From positions 4,542,554-4,606,553 of the forward strand of contig BDGG01000004.1 of assembly GCA_001949185.1 (NCBI GenBank): a stretch of DNA of 64,000 nucleotides, in the 5' to 3' direction. Shown one piece after another: positions 27,801 through 38,655 of the stretch (position 1 is its first letter; the number at the start of each line of letters is the position of its first letter). The position numbers were made by a program, and so were the translations under genes. Source of the DNA: Ramazzottius varieornatus (lineage: Eukaryota; Tardigrada; Eutardigrada; Parachela; Ramazzottiidae). The notes under the pieces are model-generated. The model worked only from the letters and a program-made list of their open reading frames with translations, searched no databases and had not been told where the DNA came from.

Positions 27801-29970
27801 CAAGTAGAACAAGCCAATGCCAAACTTGACATTGAGCGTATTCAGTCTTCTCAGTCGTGGGATGTTGCGGAATATGCCGAGGAAGTCTTTGGCCAGAAAG
27901 TCGTACGTGTAAGAGAAGAGGATGGCGAAAGCGCAGTAACCAAAGTAAAGGTACAGCGCCGTCTTGTACTGCGACAACTCCACCACTTCCGCAACTTGGC
28001 CGTGGAGGACGCTGTAGCTGACTGTTATGTTGGCACTGATGGGCGCCACATTCACAACCTAAAACAAGGAAAAGAAGCATTACACCTCTGTCTATCTTCC
28101 TAACCCTTGTTTTATGTACCTTGATAGCTAGCGCGATGACAGCGGGGAGAAGGTCGTGGACGACGGCCCGACCGGAAGTGTATGGCAGCAAGTAGAAAAT
28201 GGTCACGAAGCCGCCGCACAACACCGAAAACCAGAAGGAATACTCCAGAAAGGCATAGGTCCCGTCCAGACCGATGATATGCCCCAGCGCGATGTCTTCC
28301 CCGAACGCCCCTAAGTCGATGTTGTTCTCCTGTATACCGCCGTCGCCCTGTTCCGCATTTGCAGCCGCCGCTGCGACCGGAGGAACTTCCGCTTGTGCTG
28401 CTTGCTCGATCAACGGCTGGACATTGTGGATCGGATTCTGTCAAAAACAGAATACAATCAAAGAAATTCGAGTCGTCGAGAAATCTGGATTGGAAATAAG
28501 CTACTAACGGCAGCTTCTGCTGGTGGTGCCTGTGGAACATTCTCTGCCGGAACGCCGACGTCACCAGCAGGGACTGGTGGAGGGACAGGTGGTGGATTGT
28601 TGACGGGCGCTGCCTCCGCTGCTGCTGCAGCTGCGGGCTCAACGACGCCGGGCAGAACGATCCACGGAGGATTCCAACCGTTGTGGAGAATTTCGTCTCT
28701 CAGAAAGACAAAGCTGAACAGCACAGCCATCGTCATGCCCATAATGATGATGCCTTCTCCAAGGTCTCCGCCTGGATTCGATGAATTCCTAAAGAACAGT
28801 CTCGCTTCATTTGGTGATTGAGATGAAAGAGTCCGGATTGGAAGGATTAGACTTAGCGAAATGATCGAGACAGTAATTTATCTAGTTCAGTGGCAAGGTT
28901 CGATCCGCAATGCTCACCCAATCCATAAGAGCCGTAGAACCGCAGTGACGTAACCCTCTTCTCGAAACAGCAAGTTTTCCACTCGGGCTGTAGAAATAAC
29001 AACACATAGGTTAGTGTCGATACGTCAACTTGCACACTGGAAAGAGCCAGTGGAGTAAGACTCAAGAGTGACCGAAAACTTACCACAGTAGTTAGGCAGC
29101 AATATGAGCCAAACAGCAAAGACGAGGAGAGCGTGGACAACTTTTCGGATGCCGCGGAGTATTCGCTGCTTCAAGCCACGAAGCAGGACATTCGGCGGTA
29201 GTCGTGAAGGAGTGTCGGGAGCGTAAACAGGGTGGAAGGTGAAGCGATGCTGCAATGATCAAACCTAGTCAGTCCATCCAGCGTAAATTATCGATCAAGC
29301 TAATAACGAAACAAACCTGACACAGTTCGCAGTAATGACGATTGCTGTGACGAAGCCATTGTAGTAAACAGTCCTGCAACAAGCAACAGGGTGCCCATAT
29401 AACATTGCGATTGCCGAAACAAGCTATGAACACTTGAAAGGATTGAGAACGAAGGTCGAAGGAGACGTCAGGATGTCTTCAGTCAATCAGCGAGGGTCCT
29501 TCGTGTGACGTAATAAACCTCCAAGAATCGCGTCATAAACCTACCTCGTGCACATATCTGATGGAGCCAGAACACCTGCATGGATGGAATAACCTGCAAA
29601 AATCAAGATCAGGGCACAATGCGGAAACAGAATCGAGACGTTTCGATAACTTTCGATGATGAAGTGTATAATACAGTGTACGACAAAATTAACCGTTAAA
29701 AATGGGCGTAATACTGCAGCTGGAGCTTATTTACGACTCAGACAATGAGAATTATATTTTGCTGCATGCGCAAATTTCATTGGCTTCATCCATCTTGCTC
29801 CCTTCAACACCCATTTTTAACGGCTTATTTTGTCGTACACTGTAATCATTGGGATCTTACGGTTGTTCCGCGCTGCCTTCTCCCCTGCAGACACGGCAAA
29901 TGTCGTCAAGGGCCGGATCAACATCTTGCCACGAAGGAACAGCATTGCTCGATGGACCCAGCTGGGCCAT
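24880..29970 (-). CDS. marchf6: E3 ubiquitin-protein ligase MARCH6 (TEB4/Doa10)
   Basis: Thirteen exons, from 5': 29861-29970, 29545-29593, 29317-29373, 29084-29249, 28918-28987, 28509-28788, 28120-28437, 27776-28058, 26972-27433, 26048-26721, 25743-25838, 25393-25679, 24880-25042. They total 3015 nt, 1004 aa (human about 910). The N-terminal RING-CH finger reads ICRVCRGE...LFHPCRCSGSIRYVHE...QWLRHSNRHYCELC. A multi-pass membrane body follows with family blocks such as GLDGTYAFLEYSFW, LHSYLLGDQ-type RSYLLGDQARP, QVYANGFRNMNL and a terminal LVGKKLVNYDP. Acts in ER-associated degradation, including degradation of sterol-pathway and short-lived proteins. The Ala/Pro-rich loop near residues 175-240 and an Asn-run loop are expanded relative to vertebrates. 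The 25680-25742 intron is 63 nt and in frame. Palindromic repeats sit in four introns and a mariner-like MITE in intron 1. Confidence 0.97.
25115..25236. repeat. Palindromic intron repeat, copy 11
   Basis: In the last MARCH6 intron (25043-25392). Confidence 0.8.
25890..25992. repeat. Palindromic intron repeat, copy 12
   Basis: In MARCH6 intron 25839-26047. Core CTCAAGTGGCGCAC / GCGCCACTTGAG. Confidence 0.8.
26810..26932. repeat. Palindromic intron repeat, copy 13
   Basis: In MARCH6 intron 26722-26971. Arms ACGACAAAACTGTTTT / AAAACGATTTTGTCG. Confidence 0.85.
27553..27673. repeat. Palindromic intron repeat, copy 14
   Basis: In MARCH6 intron 27434-27775. Confidence 0.8.
29674..29842. mobile_element. 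Tc1/mariner-like MITE in MARCH6 intron 1
   Basis: Terminal inverted repeats of about 36 bp begin CAGTGTACGACAAAAT and continue to CCGTTAAAAATGGG. They are flanked on both sides by TA (29672-29673 and 29843-29844), the target duplication of the Tc1/mariner superfamily. It is 169 bp with no coding capacity. Confidence 0.85.
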
Positions 29971-30647
29971 AATGTTGTTGAAGTTGGACGGAAGTCACTC
30001 AGATCACCATCAATGGACCATCGAGCAGTCTACTATGTGCTGACACCACGACCAGCAGTTCCCAGCAGAAATCGACTTCAACCAAGACGCGACTGCTGGT
30101 ATACACGCAGCAAAGAATGGACGACAAAATCTTTCATTACTCAGTGAACTCAGACGGGAGTGTCGTGGTCCCGGAAGACACTTGCCAGTGGATCGCCCGA
30201 GGATAGAATTCCAGAAGAAAATCGACGAAAAAATTTCTGTTATCTAGGCCTGTTAAGACCCGAGATTGCGACTAATTGTTCAACAATCACGAACAACAAT
30301 CTGTGACCGTTGGACAGTTGATTACTTGATTAGTATCCCATTTCGCCCGGCGCCTGCTGTTCTCTTGCGGAGGATTCGCCAGGGGAACTCGTGAAGAGAG
30401 AGGGTTGTGGGTGTGCACCTTCTTGCGATTTCTCACCTGTTGCGCTGTATAACTGGACGAGAAGTTATCTGGGTTCTATCTTTCTTCTTCTTATTCTTCC
30501 TGGAATTCGATCTATTTCTTACTTTGCAGAACTAGGAAGACTTGGACGACACCGTGGACGCTGAAAACCCAGCTGGATAGACAGTTACGCATCTTGCGAC
30601 TTGTCTGTGGCTAGCTCGACGGCTGTCTCGTCTTATTTACCGTAACC
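29971..30647. promoter_or_regulatory. Head-to-head promoter region of MARCH6 and RNase kappa
   Basis: About 680 nt separate two start codons facing away from each other. The region must hold both 5' UTRs and promoters. A TTTGCAG acceptor at about 30522-30528 may end a 5' UTR intron of RNase kappa. No core promoter element was identified with certainty. Confidence 0.5.
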
Positions 30648-30941
30648 ATGAAGAGATTCTGTGGGCCAACTTTGTCCACCTGCGGAATCATCATGAGCGT
30701 CTGGGGTATCATCCAGCTAGCTATCATGGGAGCGTTGTTCCACGTACGTTCTGTTAACCTAGTGGAAGATGTCTCGGTCAGTGAAGAGGATTTTGCGCTG
30801 CATCCCGACTTGGTGGATTCCGCCTACAAGCAACAGGCTTACAACTGCTGGGTTTGCGCTGGTATCTACGTCTTACTTCTGGCCCTCTCCGCACAACAAA
30901 TGTGGCTCAATATCAAGCCGAAGCCATACATTGCAGCCTGA
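30648..30941 (+). CDS. RNASEK: Ribonuclease kappa (RNASEK), V-ATPase-associated membrane protein
   Basis: Single-exon 97-aa frame. It starts MKRFCGPTLSTCGIIMSVWG and matches the family block CGPKLS-CG-I-SVWGVIQL. A second block, VEDVSVSEEDF, matches EDV-F-EED, and a YNCWVCAGIYV membrane segment follows. Two hydrophobic segments give a hairpin membrane protein. Known as an endoribonuclease and as a V-ATPase partner required for endosomal acidification. Length is normal for the family (about 95-100 aa). It is divergent from MARCH6. A polyadenylation signal AATAAA lies at 31201-31206. Confidence 0.95.
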   Translation: MKRFCGPTLSTCGIIMSVWGIIQLAIMGALFHVRSVNLVEDVSVSEEDFALHPDLVDSAYKQQAYNCWVCAGIYVLLLALSAQQMWLNIKPKPYIAA

Positions 30942-31200
30942 GGCGCTGGGATCATCTTTGTCGAAGAGGTCACTCAAGATTGGGTGATACCTACAAGAGG
31001 TTTTGGGATGTCACGTGCAGTGTTCCCCAGTAATTCTAGCCTCTTCCGTCCGCCGTGTTTATACAGTTCAGAGTTTTAATACATTCCTCTTTACTAATGT
31101 TGTGTTATTGTCAGTTTTTCTTGTAGATTATAAAGCGACCTTGGCGGACTCCAGTTTCCAGAGTCCCGTTACTCACGTACAGTATATTTGGCTGGGTCTC

Positions 31201-31206
31201 AATAAA
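31201..31206 (+). terminator. Polyadenylation signal AATAAA for RNase kappa
   Basis: Canonical hexamer about 260 nt after the RNase kappa stop and before the nested transposon block. Confidence 0.6.
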
Positions 31207-32103
31207 TTCCCTTATTAGTGACCTCGGCAGGGGATCGGGGCGTTCAGAGGGTGACAGTCTGACAGAGAATCTCTCTGTCACTGTAGTGCTGCTGAACCGC
31301 GCGTCCATCTGAGACCAGGTTACCATAAAATTTGCTTTATCATGATACAGGCCAGTGTTGAACAGGTATTGGGTTTTCAGTACTCGGTCAAGTAAAGTAT
31401 TTCAGCTGTGCTTGTCGTTAAAGTATCGGTAAACCTCCAGATGTACCGTTTATACCTCCGGTAAAGTACAGATCAAAATGAGTAACTGGAGGTATTCGGG
31501 AAAACAAATTCCTAGCTGTTTAGAAACACCGTCAAAAATTAAACCGCTATACATCACAACTCTTACTCAACTAAATTCATTAAGCTGCGAAACTGCAACA
31601 TACGCTAAGTTTCCGTGCGGAAGTATAACTATAATGAGATTCTTGGATGTTATTTTGTTGTTCAATTTGCTGTCTATGACGTCCCAGCCTGTGAAAACGC
31701 GTTCAAACTTTCTCGAAGTTACAGGGGCGGACGTGATCTGCAGAACCAGCTTAAAAAGTCTATTGTTAGAGCAACTAACACGAAAAATCATTAAGTCAGA
31801 ATACTGGCAGGCAATGGGCGGACCAACTGCCCATGTATACGGCCCGCTCATGGGCTCACTTATGTGGTAGACAGGCAGGTTTGCCCTGTATTCATGTTTA
31901 CGCACACAAATCGATGCACTCTTCGTTTCCACCAAGAACCGATCGCAATTGTAGGGAAGGCAGCCTGTGTTAGGTTAATTTTTCGAGTTTTCTGCTGTAC
32001 TTTCGGTATCTACCGGCAAGCCTAAACGGCCGGTAGTGTCGGGTAAATACCTGAAATACCTCCCGTAAGGTATCGTTATCGCATCTCAGTACTCGGTGAA
32101 GTA

Positions 32104-33862
32104 CTGTACTCCCGCGATACACACGCCATACTCGTACGTACGTCAGGAATGTGCACCTCCCGGGGGCAGAAAATTTGAACTTTATTGAATCAATAATCAG
32201 TCGAAAAGCTGTACTCTAAAGAGGAATCTTCCGCCACTTCGTCACCACTGTTCTCTTCGATCGAACTAAAGCTAAATTCCAATGGCGCTTCATCATTCTC
32301 TACAGAAGTTTGTTCATTAGCAATCATATATGTTGGTTCAGGTAGAATTTGAGCCCCCACGAACGCGTTCTCGATTGTTTCTGGATTCACATCTGCCCAA
32401 GCTTGAGACACGAAGTCGATGAAGTCCTGTCGGGAGGGTTTACGAAGGTATCCTTTACCTGTCAACTCTGCTCGTTCTTTTCGCCATTCATGATACGCTC
32501 GCTTCAGGTTAGCCTTAAATGGAGCGTTTATGCCCACGTCTAGCGGCTGATAAGTGCCAGTCATTCCTCGAGGAATGAAAACTTGATCGACGTTCCTGCT
32601 TTCTAGAAGTTCTCTGCTTTCGAATTTCAGATGAGCTGCAAAATGGTCTCGAATGAGGTACAAGGTGTTCTGAGTATCTTCCTCGAACGACTGCTTTATC
32701 CATTCGTGATCGATCCTCGAATTCCACCAAGCAGTACGCGTACTGAAAACGCGAACGTTATCAGGAATTTTCAGTTTTCCTAGAATGTTCGCCGACAACT
32801 GTCCAGTCTTCACGCCGCCTTTGAAGACGATGGCAGCAGGAAACTTCTGTCCGTCTCCCGTTACAGCAAGCCCAACAGTAAACCGTTCCTTTTCCCCTGG
32901 AGGTTGAATGACGTGCACTTGCTTCACTCCAATAGGAGACAACGTCTTCCCGTAAGTTTTTTGCAGAAGAACGCTTGTCTGGTCGAAGTTGATGATCCGG
33001 CTAGGATGAGTATTGTTTACGCCAACAATTTCCTCTACGCGTTCCATGAAGACATGTTCTTCAAGCTGTAAGAACAGATCTTCAGCTAAACGTTTAAATT
33101 TCGAAAATAAGAAAGCCTGACAGAACATCAAGATTTTGGTACAAAAGCAAACTATTGTTGTACCTCATCCGCTGCCGTCTTCGTCGTTTTTCTGCTCACT
33201 TTTGTTGTTGCCCGATAACTCAGACGGTATCGCTTCTTCAGGCTATATATCCAACCGTTTGATACCCTGAAATTTTTCACGTTCAAATCTTTCGCGATTT
33301 GCGCTGCCCACTTTCGAAGGTCGGAGTCGCGTACAGGTAAGCTGACGTTTCTAGTCTTGATCACCTCGTGGTACACTCGCTTTTCCACATCTTGAAACAT
33401 GAGTTTTCTGCGGCCTTTGAAAGTTCCTTCCGGTAGCTTTTTTCTGAAATATTGTCATCATAAGAGACAACTCCATTTCAAAATATTTGATCATCGAAGT
33501 CACTCACTTCCAATCTCTGATCGTTGTCCTTGGAATTTTCACCACCTTCGCGTAAGACCACATCGACATCCCGCTTTCCGCCATAGCTCTCAAGTTCCTT
33601 ACAGCTTCCGATACTCTGTACACCGAGCGGGTTCTAAATGTCCCCATTATGATAGGCAAAAAAGGTAGAGTTCAAGGGAGGATACCAAAGTAAAGCAGTG
33701 TTCAGACTCTTTCACCGGAAACACAGAAAACAGAAATTCAACAGGTCAAAAGAACAAGCTGATCAGACAATCAGCTCAGTTAACGCTACGGTACTTTTTT
33801 ACTTGCAGTACTACTTTTCCTAATACAGAGGGAAGTATGGCGTGTGTATCGCGGGAGTACAG
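32104..33862 (-). mobile_element. Tigger/pogo-like DNA transposon
   Basis: Perfect 28-bp terminal inverted repeats (32104-32131 and 33835-33862) begin CTGTACTCCCGCGATACACA. They are flanked by TA on both sides (32102-32103 and 33863-33864). The element is 1759 bp and carries a CENP-B/DDE-type transposase on the minus strand. The identical arms suggest recent activity. Confidence 0.9.
32190..33647 (-). CDS. Tigger/pogo-family transposase (helix-turn-helix plus DDE_1), probably with one frame disruption
   Basis: Exon 1, 33508-33647, encodes a psq-type helix-turn-helix (EAVRNLRAMAE...KIPRTTIRDWK). Exon 2, 33164-33444, encodes a CENP-B-type helix-turn-helix (LRKWAAQIAKDLN...FRVSNGWIYSLKKRY). Exon 3, 32190-33116, encodes the DDE_1 nuclease with acidic residues in NFDQTSV, LIRDHFAAH and YQPLDVGINAPFK. 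The 47-nt intron between exons 2 and 3 joins in phase. Exon 1 (phase 2 end) to exon 2 is off by one base with the only visible splice sites. A length change in the A6 run at the start of exon 2 is a likely cause. The C-terminus ends in an acidic ESEE-like tail. Confidence 0.85.
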
Positions 33863-34161
33863 TATCGTTACTCCGAAATCGGTACCAGTTACAGGTATTA
33901 CCGGGTAATACCGATACCGCGTTCAACACTGATACAGGCTGTCTCCCACGGCAAAGCGCTGACTTGGATACAGGAGTATTGAGAATCGAGTCTTGCAGTG
34001 CTCGCCTTTTCGTTTCACACGTGTTCGAATAACGTCATGGATGCCTTGCTGCAATTAGCTAAGCCCTGGTCCTAGCCTACTATCGCTTCTGAGGCACACA
34101 ATCAAGAGTTTGATTGTCCGTTTCTGGTCCCGGCAGCGCGCGGTTCAGCAGCACTACAGTG

Positions 34162-37100
34162 CTCTCGGGAGAGGGTTGGTTTCCCAGTTCCGGTTCGTAT
34201 CACGATTTCCAGTCCGTTTATTGTGGCTTTTCCAGAGAAATTAACGCTTAACGTGATAAATGATACCTCGGAGTGCGATATGATGTGGCGCTGTTAACGT
34301 TGGTATGTGGAACGGTTTGTGGAATGTTTTAATTGAAGGGAAAGAACATCGATGCCCAAAGACTGGTTGGTTGCCAGAATTCTTTATCTCACGTTGCTTT
34401 CTATACACGGCCTGAAGCGGAGGTATCTGACCGGCATTTGGACAACTTGACTAGCATCTACTCTACAGCAAAACATGTTTCCTTCTGCTCATGGGAAGAT
34501 CCACGAGGGCACTACCGAGGTGAGATAAAATTAATGTCATTTGTACCCTTTAATTACTGTACAGTATATTACTCGCAAAGTCCCTTGGAAGACTTTTGCA
34601 GTCTTGCTGAGTTGTGTTGCTGATCGGAAAACTGCATGCCGCAGCATTAAGGCAGCTCAACTGTATATCTCCCTTGGTTTGGCCAAAGCCATTCTATCAG
34701 GGGGACATAGAATGGCTTTGGTTTGGGTCAGGACATGCGTGAATATTCTGACCGGCCTACACTCGTTATGTCTGAAAGTTTTGTAGAAAATTTTGAACTC
34801 CAAAGCCGGCGAGACCGAATGAGTGGCGCCATCTGACCAGCCGCGCGGAAAATGGTCGAACACTGTTCGTGGTAGATACTTATTTCCTGTGGATGGGGTG
34901 CGACAGGAGAGAACTGGATCCGGAGCAGCAGTAACGCGAAAGAGATGAGGCCGCTGTACACTACAGTTCTGGGAGCCTTTGCCTTCTCCGTGTCGCGGGC
35001 TGGCGTACTGTACCACGCCTTACATTGGCGAACCCGGCATTGATCGACTCGTCCCCTTCTCCTCTGCATCAGTGTTCCTCGCACTTTACGTAGGCTCACT
35101 GCACATTCTCCCAGTCGGACCGTCTACGCCAGCTAGTAGCTACTGTGTTAACTCAGCGTGCTTTTACAAGCTGTGTATCTTTTTTAGCAATTCTTGCCCT
35201 TCTAGCTCAACTGCGTGGATTCATGGCCGCGTCGAACCAAGCGATACATTGCCCCTGACTGGCCAGCGCCACATTTCATCTTCTCGACACATCCTACGTG
35301 GTATCGCTTCTGCGACGCTGTCAAAGTGAAGTCACAACTGTTCTAGTGAACCCAATCTTCTCCTCAATCTCCGCAACCTACTGTTCCATCATCAACGTTT
35401 TACTATCCATCAATTGCTTCATTTGCAGCAGATCTTTTCCGTGCTGTTGTCGAAGTGAATTTGGACTTTGCCAAGATCGCAATACGACAAAGGTTACTAA
35501 AAGAGGTAAGTGTGGCATATTTATACAGTATTGGAACACTGAAGTGCGTGTATGTCGTCAGGCGAAAGGGAAGCTGGAAGCTGGAAATAGACGGAGCCAG
35601 CTGCGGTGTAGCGACTCCCAAGCTGCCAAGCAAGCCACTTCGTACGTGTTACCCCGTCCAACATGGAAAGCTTCCGGCATAGAAGCGACCTTCTTTGCTC
35701 GTGGCGCACGCAGCTGCAGTTGTTGAAGCTGCGAAGCCCAACTTTGGCTGGAGAATGAGAAGAGGAGCGTGAGGGATGCAGGATAGAGAAAGTTAGGCCA
35801 TTATCGGGTTATCAATTGATCTGCTGGTGAATCACTTTGCAGAGACCTGTCTTTCTTCATTTATACCCTGCAGACGTAAATGTAACCTGCTCTCTTGATC
35901 ACAAGCCCAATTATCGATAACTTTGCCGATGCAAGCAGTCAGGCAGGCAGGTGTTGCTCGATCCCTTTTTTGCCGCTTCTCACTCGCTTAAGAGGCCGCG
36001 AAGCCAAACACGCAATGACGTCAAGGCGGGCACCCATTTGCAACTGGCTTCACCCTTTAATGATGTCAAACCTTGTAGACAGAGTGCCTTTAGCAATTAC
36101 CGCTATACGCATTTCGTAATTTCGCAGAGAAAGTAGCGATCAACATCTGGTGTAAGGAATGAAGCTTGCAGGCAAACTGAAGAGTCTGGCTGGGAGCGTG
36201 TATTTACTCTGGCTCATAATCATGCCAGCCGTCAAGAACCAACATCGAAGGGCTTTTGCAGTTAAGGAAGACTGCAGGAAAGATCGGCGAGCGTCGGTCT
36301 TACAGCCTTTGACTATAGTTATCCAATCGATTTCTGTCCGAGCACCCCTGTTTCCTCCTGAGTGCGACAACATTAGGAGCCGGTTAATTCGAAGGTTCAG
36401 TACAACATGGTCGGTTTCGCTGTTTTCAGCGCAACATGCCGAACCTCGATACGTATCCCTTCCGCTAGAGAAGAACTCCTCAAGCGATGCAGTTCTTGGT
36501 CCGCTGAAACTTGGCAGGATGTTTCAGAGATTCTGGACGAAAGAGAAGTGCCCCTGTAGGACGAATAATGAGAGCAAGGGAGACAAAGACAATGTTGAGC
36601 GAGGAAAGTGGCAAATGTGACAGCTGAGCTGGATGGAGGTCTCTAGGGAAGAAGCGTCGATTGGATAACTTGTGTACCAGCAGCTTTTCACTAATCTCCG
36701 GCCAGTTTGAGGCCAGTCTAGTTCCGACTGACTTTAGATTCCGACGACTCCGGTCGATCATCCCGTAAGGTTTTCCCGCGATCTTTGTTTCGCACTGAGC
36801 TCGAGCTGCTGCTCTAACGTAATATAATTGCTCAATTGATCCCTACGCTCTTGTTTATTCATATCCAATTAACGTATTGGGCGACATGTTCATAAGCGAA
36901 AACAACTTCCATATCGAGGGTGGTCGGCGAAAGCGAGAATGAGCTTCGGGTCGTTTCCACTTGCCAACAGGTTCTTCCTTCAGTTGGTGCACGTGGACGA
37001 GGTCTGATCAACGGTGGTCGATCGAGCCAGACTTACAGTGGTGGACGCCGCGGGCGCTAAAATGCTACTCCACAGCCTTTCCTGTTTATGGAGACGTAAG

Positions 37101-38655
37101 CCAAGCCTTAGGCTTTGTAGTGGCTCCCTTCGTTGAACATTCTGCGTAGCCGGCGTAGGGATGCCAACTCTTGTCTCCCATGAGCCTCAGCTACTGTACT
37201 TTCTTGGTAACACAGTCCGGACTCGACATAAGGATCGGCATAGGCATCAAGCACAAACCAAAGGCAAACCCCGTAAAGTAAAGCTTCCCCTCCTCGTACT
37301 CCGCAACTTCCGTGATCGTGGCCTTGTCCAAACAGCAAACCATACCTGCTTCCCTGGTCCTTCTCAAGTGCACTTGGACGTTTATGGAAACTTTTTCACA
37401 CGGTTGAATATTCGGTTGGAGTCTCGTAAACTTGAACCTACTTATATAGGACATATTTACCCTTAACCCTGGAGAAAAATTCAATTTAATAATTAATCTC
37501 CTCAGATGTGCAACCCTCAGTTGGGCAAGTAGAACCAATTCTTTATTCGAGAACCAAGATGGGATTGCAAGAGGAAAGTCACGTGGATGGCACTATAACT
37601 TGGTCATTGTCACATTACGTGTACTGACCGAAGCATGTCTGTCTTTTACAGATCGAAGTGAATGCTGGGCGTTGGAGTGGTTCTCCATCGTTGGTACAGC
37701 CATCGTGGACGAGGGGTTGAACAGGGCTGAAGTGGAGTGTTGTCTGCTCGTCGATCGAGTCGGGTGAAGTGAAAAGGGAAAAAAGCCAGCCAGCGAGTGG
37801 GAGAAACACATTAGCGAAGATTGCTAGCTGCCTTGTCCCGCCCTCTCGTAGTCTTCTGCAAGAACCCAGCCAGGCTCAACGGATACAAGGGTTCCCCAGA
37901 CTTTTTTCCTCATCCAACCAGTGGCTGAAACTCCTTCGTTTTCACGTGATTAATATCCTTCCATTGCTTCTACTTCTTCCTCTTCCACCAAGTTATTACT
38001 GTGATATAACGACTGACACGGTGCACGTGCGCATTGCCGACAGAATCATGAGCCGTGGAAGGATGTAGGCACTGTAGCCATGTTGCTCTTCGACATCTCA
38101 TTAACCGTGATCTCTCCTCAGCGTACGAGGTAGAGTTAGCTGCAGCTGGGACTGGGAGCGATTTTTAACGAAGAAGTCGCTTCGCTGTCACGAGCATCAT
38201 CTTCTGCATACTAATTTCTGGCGACCTCCCATGGTGGCGCACTTGTCCGCATTCTATCTTGGTCTACCCAACTTATGACAAACAGAGCTCCATCAACTTT
38301 GTGACTTGTCTGCCTACACTGCTGATGCCGAAGCTGTCCGCTGATCGATGGACGGACGTTGAATTGTCGCTGTGATTTTGTCTGTGTGTTTGAGTTATGA
38401 GGGAAGATTGTTGGACCAGCTTCTTCCATGCGTTCTCTGGTGTCTTTCGACCGTCCATCTGCTCATTCAGGTACACAACATAAGTGTGGCCTTACTGCTG
38501 CTCGTCAAGCTGCAGGAAGAGCGACTACAAGGCGCCTTATTGGTGGGGACTTGACCCGGAAATCCTGTCACTGCGTGGCTTCCTTCTCTTCTGTGGGTCC
38601 ACAGTTGGACTGTCAGTGGCTCCTTGATTTATGCGCCACCTGGCTGGCCTTGGAC
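34162..38655. other. Gene-poor 4.5-kb region before the RGS gene
   Basis: No supported gene. Short open frames on both strands lack domains and splice-consistent partners. It presumably holds the RGS gene promoter and any 5' UTR exons. A half copy of the palindromic repeat core lies near 35699-35712. Confidence 0.5.

Larger units (their letters stand above)
31353..33931. mobile_element. hAT-like non-autonomous element, interrupted by a Tigger element
   Basis: Both ends begin CAGTGTTGAAC as inverted repeats and are flanked by a perfect 8-bp duplication ATACAGGC (31345-31352 and 33932-33939). CAG-type ends plus an 8-bp duplication are hAT hallmarks. Subterminal sequence is rich in GGTA motifs (for example GGTATTACCGGGTAATACC near 33895-33912). 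Without the inner insertion it would be about 820 bp with no transposase of its own. Confidence 0.8.
31279..34161. repeat. Outer 25-bp perfect inverted repeat enclosing the transposon nest
   Basis: The 25 bases at 31279-31303 (beginning CACTGTAGTGCTGCTGAACC) are the exact reverse complement of 34137-34161. Removing the hAT-like insertion between them would leave arms about 240 bp apart, so this may be an old foldback or MITE that received the insertion. No target duplication was identified. Confidence 0.7.

Noticed and set aside
31353-33931. A single transposon with DDE_1 transposase and an 8-bp duplication, which would be a new type
   Set aside because: A second, inner pair of perfect 28-bp TIRs with TA flanks was found around the transposase, so two nested ordinary elements explain the data better.
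38428-38655. Earlier in-frame start for the RGS protein
   Set aside because: The frame is open, but the region has no similarity to R7 RGS N-termini. MATNSN at 38656 is simpler. Not excluded.
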